Source: Planctomycetota bacterium
Lineage (GTDB): Bacteria > Planctomycetota > Phycisphaerae > UBA1845 > UTPLA1
Direction: 5' to 3'
NCBI GenBank assembly: GCA_016712275.1
Contig: JADJRI010000013.1
Coordinates: forward strand, 88,131 to 152,130
DNA: 64,000 nt
Shown here: positions 52,068 to 62,746 of the stretch, one piece after another
How positions within the stretch are numbered: position 1 is the stretch's first letter
Layout of the letters: each line of letters opens with the position of its first letter
The notes under the pieces: generated by a model
Told to the model about the DNA's origin: nothing
The model's database searches: none
What the model saw: the letters and a program-made list of their open reading frames with translations, nothing else
Program-made: the position numbers and the translations under genes

Positions 52068-55000
52068 ATGAAAAACCTATTGGGCAAAAAAATTCTGATC
52101 GCTTTAGTCGTATTAACGATTTGGCAGGCCCGTACTTTCGGCCAGCCGGCATACAGCCAGGGGTTTGATTCCAACGGATCCCAATCCCCAAACGGGCCCG
52201 CCAACCTGGTCTCCGAAGGCTGGACCTTCAGGAATCAGAGCGACAATCACCTTGCCAACGCAGGCTGGTTTGACGGCGACGCCTTTAACCAAACGCCACA
52301 GGCTGGCTCGAGTTGCCTTTACACTGCCAGTGCCCAAACGATCCCATTCCTTCAAGGTGGCGCGCTGAGTAATTGGGCAATTCTCCCGGAAATTCCAAAT
52401 CAGTCGGCCGGCAGCATATTGACGTTCTTTCTGTTCGGTTCTTCTGCCGCATTAGGAGATCAGGTACTCCAAGTGCGGTTTTCACCCACCGGCGGCACGG
52501 CCACCGGCAGCAATTCAGCCTCGGTCGGCGACTTTACTCAACTCTTGGCATCATTCAACACCAGCCCCGCGTGGCTGCAAGCGACGGTCACTCTTCCCGG
52601 GCCGGGACGTATCGCTCTTCGGCAAATGGACCCGTTCGTCAGCAACTTTCCCAACGGCGGCGTGTCACTCAAGGTTGATTCGCTAACGATCGCCTCTGAG
52701 GCGACGTCGCCTTGCGGAATCTCGCTCCCACAGCCGGGCGAGACAGTCACTTGGACCCAGGCAAACAGCCCGTACGATGTGTGCAGCCAGCTGACGATTC
52801 CACGCCAGGGAACCGTCATCGTTGAGCCGGGGGTCACGATCAGCGTCCAGAGCGGTGGTCCTCAACTCGTGATAGAGGGTCGGTTGATTGCGCATGGCAC
52901 TTCTGTTTCACCCATCGATTTCGTGGGGGAGAATTTCTCCATTATCGATCCCCCATTTGAGGTGAGCGGCGGGACACTCGATATGAGGTTTGCGACCGTT
53001 TCGGCGCGAATTCAGTCCAAGTATGGAGCAACCATACTGGCGGCCGACTGCGACATTCCCGCAACGGGCACGCCATCTCTGCCGACCCGCTGCAGGCACT
53101 GGATCCCAACAGGGTGAATCCACAGGCGCTGACATTCAGGATTGAGCGTTGCACATTCGAGGGCGGCGAGCTTGCGGCTGTCAGCAACGTCTACGTTGCC
53201 GACACGAGTTTTGTAGGAGGAAGCGCCCGCGTTTCTGGTTACGTGTATCTGGACAACGTCACCACCAACGGCATTCCGCTCGAATTCGAGAAGGACGCTG
53301 GAGCGCAATCTGCGCTGATTGATCACGTTTCCGTCACAAACAGCAATTCCACAGCAGGCCTCAAGCTCTCCGGTGCGAACTATCACATTGGGCCTGACAC
53401 CCTGATTCAAGGCAACCTATATCCGGTAGAATTCACGGTACTCGCCGCCGGACTCACACCTGACAGCGTATTGCCTGCAACAGGAAACACCGCCAACGAG
53501 ATTCTCGCCCACGCATTCGACGGGGGAAATCAAATAACCTGGCCCGACCTTGGATTGCCGTACATCGTGGATCGGAATGTTGAGTCGGCGGGGTCCCTCA
53601 CTGTCCTACCCGGTGTCAATATCCACTTCGAGCAGACCGGCGGCGCGATCTTCAACGGCCTGCCAGTCCGCATGTCCGGAACATTCGCGAAGCCGATCGT
53701 CCTGGAGCCAGTGAATTCCAATCTGGGATGGGTCGGCATAGAATTTTTCCAGGTTGCGACCCAACTTGTTCAAAATGTGAGACTCAGCGGAGCTCAGTTT
53801 GGAGTCGGATCCGACGAATCATTGGTTTCTGTCATTGACAGTGTCTTCAAAGACAACAACGTCGCCGGCACCGCCAATACGTTTGGCACATGGACCGCGC
53901 GAAACTGTCAATTCTTCGACAACGCCGTCGGCCTCCAGACCGGAAATACCACGAATGCCGGGTCATTTGACGCCTCCGGCACGACCATGCCCAACAGCTT
54001 TGTCGGCAACGACGTCGGCGTTCAAGTCAACAGTCCACTAGCAAGCAATACATCAACCGCCGCTGAGTGCTGGTGGGGAGATGCCTCAGGACCGACACAT
54101 CCGAACAATCCCGGAGGAACCGGAGATTACGCCGGTATTCAAATCAGCAGGGTCGTCCCTTTTCTATTTGAGGCTCCGACTTATTCGAATCCCGCGCCCA
54201 TGGTCGAAATGGAACCGGGCCCTCTCTTCGCCCACGTCGGTGATCGTATAATTGTCCGATGGTCGGTCGTCGATGACGGACCGATCGTCACTCAGCGAAT
54301 TGAATACTCTCAAGCCGCCGGTGGATTCCCATTCGTCACTCTGGCAGAGCTTGGACCGAATGAACGATCATGGGAGTATGAGGTTCAATCGGTTCCACCC
54401 ACGCCCGTGAATTCTCGCGCCGCCGTGCGCGTCGTCACTGTCGATGATGCGGGAAACGAATCGTGGGATGTCGTCTCGTTCTGGGTCCCCTATCAAGAAG
54501 ACTGGACTGTGCCGGCAATCGAAGTCCCTGCGCCCACCCAACTTAGACCGGGTGACTTTTACGATGTCACATGGTCGCCCACCGCAACCGCATCCGTGTT
54601 CCTCGATGTCGGCAGCGAGGGGACGCTGAATTTGATTCCCGCCGGAGGCCACGTTGGGTCAGGAAACAACCCCAAGAGAATGCCGTATGCAAGCACCGAT
54701 CTCGCACGAATCATGGTGCAGTTTACCTACGGAGCCGGCGGCCGAGAGGAATATTATGTCTCAGACTACTTCACGCTTCGGCCGGACCCGCAGATCGCCG
54801 ATGACGCACCGCCGACGGTCGAATTAATCTCCCCGACTCCGGGATCCGTGTATCCCGGTGGCGGCACGATTCCCGTGGCCTGGACCGCGTCAGACGATGA
54901 CGGCCTTCGAAACTTCGACATCCAAGCATCCTACGACGGTGGCGTTACATGGTGGTCGATCGCACGAAGTATTTCTCCAACCACGACGTCATTTAATTGG

Positions 55001-55301
55001 CACCTCCCGCCGAGCATTGGGATTACTGACGTTCGGGTTCGCGTTATCGCGCGGGACGTCAGATTCCAGACTAGCAGCGACGGAACCACGGTAGCTTTCG
55101 GCATTGCGCCAGGCGCGGGAACAGTCCCCGGGGATATCGACGGCGACGGCGATCTTGATTTCCAAGACCTGGAGCTGTTTGCTGGCGTTCTCGTTGATGC
55201 CGACCCGATTCGGTTCACCAATTGCGCCCGACATCAACCATGATGGAAATGCAAACGGCGAAGATATCATCGAGTTCATGGCGATACTCTTGTCCCCCTG
55301 A
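52068..55301 (+). CDS. Secreted right-handed beta-helix protein with dockerin-like tail (two frameshifts)
   Basis: Exported protein of about 1,075 residues. The start ATG 52068 has a strong AGGAGG site; the signal peptide ends TFG-Q. Layout matches its paralogue at 13612-16858: jelly-roll domain with RFSPTGGTATGSNSASVGDFTQLL, the LPQPGETVTWTQANSPYD joiner, beta-helix repeats (TFRIERCTFEGG, VIDSVFKDNNV, WTARNCQFFDNAVG), Ig-like PTVELISPTPGSVYPGG, then VPGDIDGDGDLDFQDLELF. Frame shifts occur near 53090 and near 55225; the latter restores IAPDINHDGNANGEDIIEFM for the second EF-hand. Divergent from the sigma/kinase operon at 51896. Predicted extracellular; ligand unknown. Confidence 0.82.
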
Positions 55302-55395
55302 TCGCTTAAACGCCCTAACGCAACGCTCAGTTGTTCGTCACTTCAATTGTTCTGGCTTCATCAATATTGGAAGCACTTACGAAACCCGGCTGGTA

Positions 55396-55779
55396 ATGTG
55401 GACAAAGGTCAGATCTTATATCGTTGCGGTGTCGGCCTACGCAACAGCCGCCTCAATCGGCGCTTCACCAGCATTCGGCCAAGCGAATTACACTCAGAGC
55501 TTCAATAATAACGGGGCGGTCCAGCCATGCGCGAATGGCCCGCAGAATCTCATCAGCCAGGGCTGGTTTTTTCGAGACCTGAGCTCACCCCTTGTCAGTG
55601 GAGCCTGGCATGACGGCTACACTTACTGGTTTCCACCGCAGGCGGGTGCCGGAACCCTGACGCTCGAAAGCGCGCTCACCCCATTCCTGGGCTGCGATGT
55701 GAGCCAATGGGCAATCTTACCAGCGGTCCCGAACCTCCAAGCCGGCGACACAGTAATGATCCACGCCCAGAGGGCGTGG
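55396..55779 (+). pseudogene. 5' remnant of a third beta-helix/jelly-roll secreted protein, cut by an IS
   Basis: The ATG at 55396 starts a signal peptide ending AFG-Q, then NYTQSFNNNGAVQPCANGP and NLISQGWFFRD. This matches the first 120 residues of the gene at 52068 (SQGFDSNGSQSPNGPANLVS, SEGWTFRN). Similarity ends in SQWAILPAVPNLQAGDTVMI at about 55760, exactly where the hairpin CCACGCCCAGAGGGCGTGG begins. The C-terminal 950 residues are missing; no continuation is found beyond the transposase. Clear case of a tandem paralogue interrupted by an IS200-like element. Confidence 0.8.
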
Positions 55780-56300
55780 CCTTAGGAAGCCCCCCCGTGG
55801 GGTGCGTTGACATAGGGAAGGCCCCGTTGGGGCCGGGTTCAACGTTTACTTGAGGTCCAAATCGCCTTGGCCACTTTCAAGTTTCTCCTGCTCTCGAATG
55901 GACTTGCGAATCTGCTCTTCGTTCAGCCCCACCGTGCTCACGCAGTAGCCGGTGGACCAGAAGTGCAGGCCTGTCATCCGTCGATGCTGCATCAATTCTC
56001 GATGGATTCGCACCGCACTCTTGCCTTTCAGGAATCCCAGCGTGTGCGACACGCTGTACTTCGGTGGAATGCTCAGGCACATGTGGATGTGATCCGGCTG
56101 GCGATGGCCCTCGATCAATTCCACGCCTCGCTGCCTGCACAACTCCCGAAGAATCGGCCCTAACCGTCTGCAATCCCCGTCCGACAGTGAGCCTTGGTCA
56201 CAGGACAATGTGACACGCGAGTCGCCCCTCTTCTGAACCCAGCGCAATCGCCGCAATGGCTCCTTTGAATTACCATGACAAGCAGAACCGACGAGAAGTT
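55761..56300 (-). mobile_element. IS200/IS605-like insertion element
   Basis: Bounded on the left by the abrupt end of the beta-helix gene. The left end carries two hairpins: CCACGCCC-AGA-GGGCGTGG (55761-55779, 8-bp stem) and GGCCCC-GTT-GGGGCC (55820-55834). The latter lies next to GGGTTCAACG, as expected for subterminal hairpins recognised by Y1 transposases. The right boundary is uncertain, between about 56260 and 56305, because the SNF2 ribosome site begins at 56307. No terminal inverted repeats are expected for this family. Confidence 0.65.
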
Positions 56301-56388
56301 TACGATGGAGGTTCCAGTTGTGCCCTGGTGAATTGACGCTCGATCTGTCATTGACGAGTGCCGGACATCTGGTTCTTTCTGAGTTCAC
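55846..56388 (-). CDS. tnpA: IS200/IS605 family Y1 transposase TnpA (N-terminus degenerate)
   Basis: The conserved part runs from RRLGPILRELCRQRGVELIE to the end. It has the HUH motif in PDHIHMCLSIPP, the segment LGFLKGKSAVRIHRE, the catalytic Tyr context WSTGYCVSTVGLNEEQI and the tail IREQEKLESGQGDL. These define the single-strand Y1 transposases. The first 40 or so family residues (the usual KYHVV...PKYRRK) cannot be read in any one frame, so the N-terminus is damaged or frameshifted and the element may be immobile. The ORF start at 56388 overlaps the SNF2 gene and is surely too long; the real start probably lies near 56270. Confidence 0.75.
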   Translation of the reverse strand: MNSERTRCPALVNDRSSVNSPGHNWNLHRKLLVGSACHGNSKEPLRRLRWVQKRGDSRVTLSCDQGSLSDGDCRRLGPILRELCRQRGVELIEGHRQPDHIHMCLSIPPKYSVSHTLGFLKGKSAVRIHRELMQHRRMTGLHFWSTGYCVSTVGLNEEQIRKSIREQEKLESGQGDLDLK

Positions 56389-58258
56389 CAGTGACGAGAC
56401 CGGCGTGTGCGCGACACTTGACGAATCGACACAGTCATCACTGCGTACTGCGTTCGGTCGCGGCCCGGCCGAGCTGTTGCTGTGTCTTACAACTCTACCT
56501 CAGGAATCGAAACTGCCACCGGCCTTCGCGTTCTGGCGCACGCTGGGCGAGCGATATCTGACCGCACTTTGCCACATTCCCGAGCCCGCTGAGGACCTCA
56601 AACAACCCATCGCCGCACCTTTCGACAAACTCAAAGAGATGGTGGATGCGGCACCGCCGATGCGCGGTGGCGAATACTTGCGGGCTGAAACACTTGCTGG
56701 GCTGTGGAAAATGTTGGATATGGAGGTGCGGCGGGACATCTCCACTGAGCCGGGTGGAATAGGTGAGTGGCTGCGAAAGCGCAGTCCGGCCTGGCATCGC
56801 GTTGGCCGCGTGTGTTTCCATCTGGCGGAAAACAAACGCGATACCGAGTGCCCCTTCGCCTTCCTGGCGACCTATGCGCCGAAGCTGGCTGACGGCGGGC
56901 GTGTGCAATATCAGCCTCTCGGCCGCGCACTGGAGGAATACGCCGGGGCCAAGAACAGGAAGCTCCTGGTTCATCTGTTGTCCCCGGTGCAGCGAGCCGC
57001 GGAGTCGTGCGCGTGGGTGAAGGAACTGGTGGACAGCGGACGGGTGTTTCATCCGCTGCGCTGGACGCCGCCCGAAGCGCACCGGCTCCTGCGGGACGTT
57101 CCGCGGCTCGAGGAGAACGGCTTGCTTGTGCGCGTGCCCAACTGGTGGACGAAGCGTCCGCAGCGTGTTCGCGTGGGAATTTCGATTGGAAACAAGGCTG
57201 TCTCGAAGTTCAGCGCGGACGCGATGCTGGACTTCCGAGTCGATACAACGCTTGACGGTCAGCGGCTCACGCAAAAGGAATGGGAGAGCATTCTGCGGGG
57301 CGCGGATGGACTCGTGTTTCTGAAGGGCCAATGGGTCGAAGTGGATCGTGAAAAGCTTCGGGAGACTTTGCAACACTGGAAGCGCGTAAAGAAGGCTGTG
57401 GGCGAAGACGGCCTTTCGTTCCTGCAGGGCATGCGTCTTCTGGCAGGTGCGCCGATCGACGCCGAGTCGACACAATTGCTCGATGGACAAGATCCCGCGT
57501 GGGCGGAGGTGCACGCGGGAGATTGGCTGGCCCGGACCCTGCAACAGCTCCGCGAACCTCAGAATACCGAGGTGCAGGTCCCGCCGCCGGACTTACACGC
57601 GACACTCCGGCCTTATCAGGAAACGGGCGTGAAGTGGCTGTGGCTGCTGACGCGGCTGGGGCTCGGAGCATGTCTCGCGGACGATATGGGCTTGGGCAAG
57701 ACCATTCAGGTGCTGTCGCTCCTGTTGATGTTGAAGCGTCAGCGTTCGTCCGAAAAGCGGCGGCCGTCGCTTCTCGTCATGCCCGCCTCGCTGCTGGCCA
57801 ACTGGAAGGCGGAAATTGTCAAGTTCTCGCCATCGCTCCGCTGCCTGTTCGTCCATCCGTCGCAGGTGAGACCCGCAGACCTCAATACGGCCGGAAAGAA
57901 CCCCGGGCGCGCGCTGGCAGACATGGATGTCGTTTTGACGACATACTCGACTCTCGCTCGTCAGGAATGGCTCGCGTCCGTCGCCTGGTCGCTGGTGGTG
58001 CTCGATGAGGCTCAGGCTATCAAGAACCCCACCACACGGCAGACGCGGATTGTCAAACAACTGAAAGGCGATGCCAGGATAGTCTTGACCGGCACGCCCA
58101 TTGAAAACCGGCTGACGGACCTTTGGTCTATCTTCGATTTTCTCTGCCCGGGATTGCTGGGGTCGATCAAGACGTTTGGCGGATTCGTGAATCGACTCGA
58201 GCAGCGAGCCGCAGACCAGTATGGCCCTTTGCGCAAGCTGGTTGCCCCCATGCAATGA
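56318..58258 (+). CDS. SNF2-family helicase, C-terminally truncated
   Basis: Start TTG at 56318 is favoured by GGAGG 6 bases upstream. The N-terminal 420 residues are the helicase-associated region of bacterial SNF2 proteins (LRTAFGRGPAELLLCL, PPAFAFWRTLGERYLTALCH). The first ATPase lobe follows: motif I DDMGLGKTIQVLSLL, Ia LLVMPASLLANW, II LVVLDEAQAIKN and III LTGTPIENRLTDLW. The product stops at QYGPLRKLVAPMQ, just where the family reads PYILRR and enters the second lobe. Motifs IV-VI are absent, leaving 646 residues of an expected 1,000 or more. Without the second lobe it cannot be a working translocase. Probably a remnant cut by a rearrangement at about 58250. Confidence 0.85.
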   Translation: MCPGELTLDLSLTSAGHLVLSEFTSDETGVCATLDESTQSSLRTAFGRGPAELLLCLTTLPQESKLPPAFAFWRTLGERYLTALCHIPEPAEDLKQPIAAPFDKLKEMVDAAPPMRGGEYLRAETLAGLWKMLDMEVRRDISTEPGGIGEWLRKRSPAWHRVGRVCFHLAENKRDTECPFAFLATYAPKLADGGRVQYQPLGRALEEYAGAKNRKLLVHLLSPVQRAAESCAWVKELVDSGRVFHPLRWTPPEAHRLLRDVPRLEENGLLVRVPNWWTKRPQRVRVGISIGNKAVSKFSADAMLDFRVDTTLDGQRLTQKEWESILRGADGLVFLKGQWVEVDREKLRETLQHWKRVKKAVGEDGLSFLQGMRLLAGAPIDAESTQLLDGQDPAWAEVHAGDWLARTLQQLREPQNTEVQVPPPDLHATLRPYQETGVKWLWLLTRLGLGACLADDMGLGKTIQVLSLLLMLKRQRSSEKRRPSLLVMPASLLANWKAEIVKFSPSLRCLFVHPSQVRPADLNTAGKNPGRALADMDVVLTTYSTLARQEWLASVAWSLVVLDEAQAIKNPTTRQTRIVKQLKGDARIVLTGTPIENRLTDLWSIFDFLCPGLLGSIKTFGGFVNRLEQRAADQYGPLRKLVAPMQ

Positions 58259-58358
58259 GCGAACATCCATGCCTTAAACCCGGCCGGGTTCCCCGCCCGA
58301 ATATCGGGTTGTTTGGCACAACCCGAAAAGCCGCGTTTCATCTCCTTTCCTTCGAGCG

Positions 58359-58580
58359 TTAATCCGCATTGGGCTCCGCTCCGCAGAACTCCAACAACTC
58401 GCGGAATTCTTGCTCAGTCGGGTCCCGGTCAAAATCCTCTCGGTAGCATGCAATGATGCATGCTCGCACCTCCATCGGAATGCATCCCGTCTCCGGCCAA
58501 CAGCGGTCATCGAATGCTTCGATAATGTCCGCCGGCCCGTCTCCGATGACGCCTCCACTCTGGGTGCGCCACCAACCCAT
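58359..58580 (-). CDS. Small conserved-type hypothetical protein
   Basis: 73-residue protein starting at ATG 58580, chosen because AAGGAGG lies 8 bases upstream, close to a perfect anti-16S complement. It opens MGWWRTQSGGVIGDGPADII and continues with an acidic C-terminus (DRDPTEQEFRELLEFCGAEP). The IGDGPADII start and the late PTxQEF motif resemble a group of small proteins found in many Gram-negatives and planctomycetes. I know no function. Four cysteines are spread through the chain. It is isolated, between the truncated helicase and a hairpin-rich non-coding region. Confidence 0.6.
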   Translation of the reverse strand: MGWWRTQSGGVIGDGPADIIEAFDDRCWPETGCIPMEVRACIIACYREDFDRDPTEQEFRELLEFCGAEPNAD

Positions 58581-58589
58581 GTGACTCAC

Positions 58590-59469
58590 CTCCTTCGCTC
58601 GAATTCCAAAACCTCGCTACCACGAAAAATCCTCCTTTCGTTCACGCTCGGTTACGCACGCTTCGCGTGCCGCTGTTTTCAAAAAATAGCAGCACGGCAA
58701 TTCATAGCCGTAGCGTTTCAAAAACCAAGACGGACACTGGCTACACGCCGAGTGTCCGTCGTCATTCCGCCGACAAAAGACGGCTCGACTCCCGCCGAGA
58801 CCTCGTTTGTCCGCTGAACCAGTTCCCTTCCGGGAATCAAGCGAAAGGACGAGGCCACCTCGTGACCTCGTCCTTTGCCTGAACACCGTCATCAAAGGCA
58901 TTAAATGCCCGTCAGCCCTTTCGTTCTCGGTTACATGCCCCGGCACCACCCGTAAGCACCCGAACGGCTCCGCCACTGCCTTGCAGCGACTCCGTGAGGC
59001 TCCCGCCTCTCCTACTTGGGCCACCCTCCCAGACTGCGGCGTTTCAATCACCTTGCTGACAATCGCAAGACACCGGCTATCAACCCGGCAACCACAGTCC
59101 TTCCCCGGTTAGAAGCAATTGTCGTCGAACACGTTCACGTCGCTTGACCAAGTCGCCATGACCAAGAGGCTCCCGCCCCTTGACACTTTCCATCCGCGTC
59201 GTCGCGGATGATTTCAGCCTACGAAAACAGAAGCTTGGCTTACCCACTGACGAAGGTCTTTCTAACGCAGTTCGGCACCGTCTCCGGTTCGACTTACCTG
59301 AAGCAGGCGTGCGCGGATGACGCCGAACTGTGCGGTCAGTTCGCATTGTTGAAGGCTGATGCGGGCGCCGGCTGCGCATGCACGGGCAGCGATCTGGAAG
59401 CGCCTCAGGCCGATGTGCTTGCACTGAGGTCGCTATTGTGATTCGGTCAATCTCACGACAACACAGTTG
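58590..59469. other. Non-coding region with two strong hairpins
   Basis: 880 bases with no convincing gene. Two hairpins are visible: GACGGACACT / AGTGTCCGTC (58729-58760, 10-bp stem, 12-base loop) and AAAGGACGAGG(C/T)CAC arms (58844-58876, 15-bp stem with one mismatch, 3-base loop). The frames at 59208-59441 (plus) and 58617-59051 (minus) are open but look random. It may be a decayed region next to the SNF2 breakpoint. Confidence 0.45.
58844..58876. repeat. Near-perfect 15-bp stem hairpin
   Basis: AAAGGACGAGGCCAC-CTC-GTGACCTCGTCCTTT, with one mismatch in the arms. The A-start and T-end make it look like a bidirectional intrinsic terminator, though no active gene ends next to it. Confidence 0.5.
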
Positions 59470-62400
59470 TCAATGATGACTGGCGCTCGTTGACCTTGCG
59501 TCCGGGGAATTGGATGAGATGTTCACGTTCGTCAGCGATCGCCGAATCAACAACTGCAACGCAACCTGTCGCTCGCGATCGCTGAGCGTTTTTTCCGTCT
59601 CGACAGAATCCGCGGCGGCGGTCAAGTCTTCGTGTTCTTCAAGCAAAGCTTCGATCTGGGGCGTAAGCTGTCGCGCGATTCGTTTGTATTCCTTGCGAGC
59701 CGCGTACCGGTCCTTTTCGGTTCGCGTATCCCATCGACGAAGTGTGTAGTCGTCCGATGCAGAGTAGATGGTCGATCCGTCGGGGGTTACTTCGATCGCA
59801 TTCACTCTGTCCAGGTGTCCGCGCAAATCGGTCACCTCAGTCATCGAACGCAAATCCCAGAGTCGGATTGTCCGATCCTCGGAGCCGGAAATGAGTCGTG
59901 ACTGGCCGGGCAGAATGGTAAGACATGTGACAGTTTGGGTGTGTCCGTTGAGCCGACCGAGTTCGCGTCGCGTCTCAACATCGATGATTCGGATCGCGCG
60001 ATCATTTGTTGCAATTGCGACCCGCCGACCTCCTTCAAATTCAAGAGCCGCGCTCGCGGTCAATCCCATTTCGCTGGCCAGTTTCCATGGCGCCGGATCA
60101 GATCGATTGGGGCCCGCCAAATCGGTCGGCGTTGTTTTCGGCGGGCGGATGACCTGTCCATTAAGAAGATCTATCTCTGCCGTTTCGTTGCTCGCAGTTA
60201 CAAGTATCAGGCTGCGACCGCTGGTTGCGAATGACATTTGATGCCAATCCGAACGAGGTGTGGGAATGGTCGTCGAAGCGATTTGTAAGCATGACCATGC
60301 CTCCCAAAGAGTCAGTTTTCCACGTTTCCCCAACGCCGCAAGAAGGGATCCGTCCGGACTCAGTAATACGTCGGTGACAAACCAGTCGTTTCGCCATACC
60401 TCGCCCGGATTCAAGTCGCTCCGCATCGCCCAGATCTTGACCCGTCGCGCGCTGGCTGTCGCCACCCGATCGCCGGATGGACTAATCGCGATCGCCAGTA
60501 TGGGCTCTGAATGTCCCATCCATGCACCGCGCGGTGCACCGGTTTGCGCATCCCAGAAGCGGAGGACCTTATCCTGGCCGCCGCTGGCAATCAGCCTCCC
60601 GTCGGGGCTGTATGTCGCAGCAAGAATTGCATCGGTGTGCGCCTCAGCTTGTGACCATTGGAGTCGGACGCCATCCATCAGGTCAAAGCACTGCAGGCGC
60701 CGGTCGTTACCGGCTGTCACGACAAAACGGCCATCGGGCGAAAAAGCTCCACCTCCAATTCCTTCTGAGTGATTTGGCAATGCTAATGCGAGCTTCCGAT
60801 TGTCAACGGGTGCAATGCAAACACCAGAATCATCAAAAAGCTGCCAGCGGGAACCAGGGCTTACCACAACCTGGGAAGGATATTCCGAGCGGCCAGACAG
60901 CTCGAACGATTCCGAGAGCTCTGCCAATGGGGCGTGAATGTACGCGCTCCTCAGAACAGGCGCTTGGCCGGCGCACGGCTCGCCTGAATCGATGCGATGA
61001 AAGGCAGCGTCATGAGAATTTGTGGACACATACATTTGCTCGGTTCCGACCGCTGTAAATGCATCAACCCCAGGCATATTCCAGCCAGATACAAGCGTTA
61101 ACGAATTTGCATCGCGCGACTCAACGCGCAGCTCTCGACTGTAAAGGCAACTGGCAAGGCATACGCGCTTTCCGTCTTCCGAAAACCAAATTTGAGCCAT
61201 CCCGCGCGAATCGTCAAACCTTCCGAGTTGTCGCGGGCCTTCTGTGATCAGCGCCGAATTGAGGCTTTCGTCGAGGCAAGCGTTCAAGTGCCGCCATTCC
61301 CAACCGCGCAGTGACTCGGGCGCCGATTCGAGATGCCGCCCGGCGGTGGCGATGTCATCCTCACGTAGTGCGGCGGAGGCGGCCGACAGGCTCGCGCGAT
61401 AGGCCGCGCGGGTGCTTTCTTCGCCGGCTCGCTGGGCCGCTACCTTTGCTTGGCGCTGGCCCATCGCAAACCAGATCGTTCCGGCGAGTCCGAACAGCAG
61501 TGCAACCAGTGTCATGAATGCACCGCCGAATAAGGCTTTGTTGCGGACCGCAAACTTGCGAAACTGATAGAAAGCGCTCGGTGGATGCGCTGATATGGGC
61601 TCGCTGGCCAGGAATCGACGAAGGTCATCCGCTAGCGATGCGGCAGTAGGATATCGCCGGTCAGGATTTCTCTCGATTGCCTTGTTTACAATCGTTTCCA
61701 GATCGCCGGGCACAGCACAGGCTTTTGAAAGTCGCACGGGTTCCTCGTCACGAACGATTCGCGCTGCCTCCGCTATCGGCTTGCCTGCCAGATCATGCGG
61801 CAGTCGTCCTGACAGGGAGTGATACATGATTACGCCCAGCGCATAGACATCACATCGTGTATCAATGGCTGGCACATTGCCTTCAGCCTGTTCCGGGCTC
61901 ATATAACCCAGCGTACCGACGATCTGGCCGGTGCTCGTCTGGATCGTTGTGACTTGAACATCTGAATCGGTCAGCCGCGCGATGCCGAAATCCATGATCT
62001 TTGGTTGACCGATTGCATCTATGAAACTGCCTGAACCTGAACTTGAGCCTGTGCGTGGGCTCGATTCCTTGTCTTGACACACGACCTGGATGTTGGCCGG
62101 CTTCAGATCCCGGTGGATGACTCCCTTCTGATGCGCATGCTGCACTGCGTCGCATACTCTCGCCAGCAGTTCAATGCGGTCGCTCTGTGTGAGTGATGCT
62201 GCGTGCCTGGAGAATGGCACACCTTCGATCAATTCCATCGTGAAGTAAGGCACGTCGTTGGATTCGATTCGCGTTGTGCCGGCTTCGATGATTTGAGCGA
62301 TGCCCGGGTGTCGCAGTTGTCCGAGGACATATGCCTCCTGGTGAAAGCGACGCACAAGATCGGCCGAGGCGAATGCCTGCCGGATGACTTTCAAGGCCAC

Positions 62401-62740
62401 GCGCCGCCGCGGGCTGGCCTGCTCTGCTTCATACACGATGCCCATACCGCCGCGACCGAGTTCGCGAATGATCCGATATCGGTCGATGAAGTCGGGTAGT
62501 CGCGCGCGGTTCTGGTTATCCTCCAACTCCTGGGTAACCAGTCGTGCACCGGCACCATGGTTCGATTCGGCGAGCACTGCGCGGTCGTTGCCTTCAGCCA
62601 TCAACATGCGTTCGACCCGCGCGCATGGCCGAATCTCCGTCGCAGTGCTGATCGAGAGCCATCGCCCATTTGTCGGACGGCAGATCGCACACGTCGTCGA
62701 ATATGGCCATCGCCCGGCGGATGTCTTCCACGTCTTTCAT
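59470..62740 (-). CDS. Hanks-type Ser/Thr protein kinase with WD40 propeller tail (one frameshift near the start)
   Basis: Kinase of about 1,090 residues. The true start is ATG 62740, 6 bases after the sigma stop, giving MKDVEDIRRAMAIFDDVCDL. A one-base indel near 62622 joins it to VERMLMAEGNDRAVLAESN. The kinase domain has LGRGGMGIVYEAE, the ATP lysine in VALKVIRQ, VIHRDLKPANIQV, MDFGIARL and YMSPEQA. A transmembrane helix lies at FGGAFMTLVALLFGLAGTIW. A coiled coil and then WD40 blades follow (GGGAFSPDGRFVVTAGNDRR, ATYSPDGRLIASGGQDKVLR, LISGSEDRTIRLWD, TIYSASDDYTLRRWD). The WD40 tail replaces the TPR tail of the other three kinases in the window. The C-terminus after the blades is a short coiled coil. 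Confidence 0.9.
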
Positions 62741-62746
62741 GAAATG

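Noticed and set aside
13612..55301. Cellulosome components
   Set aside because: Dockerin-like tails are present but there is no cohesin, scaffoldin or recognisable glycoside hydrolase; the bodies are propellers and beta-helices.
58617..59441. Open frames of 70-144 codons around the hairpins
   Set aside because: Composition looks random, frames conflict on opposite strands, and no start site or family resemblance is evident.
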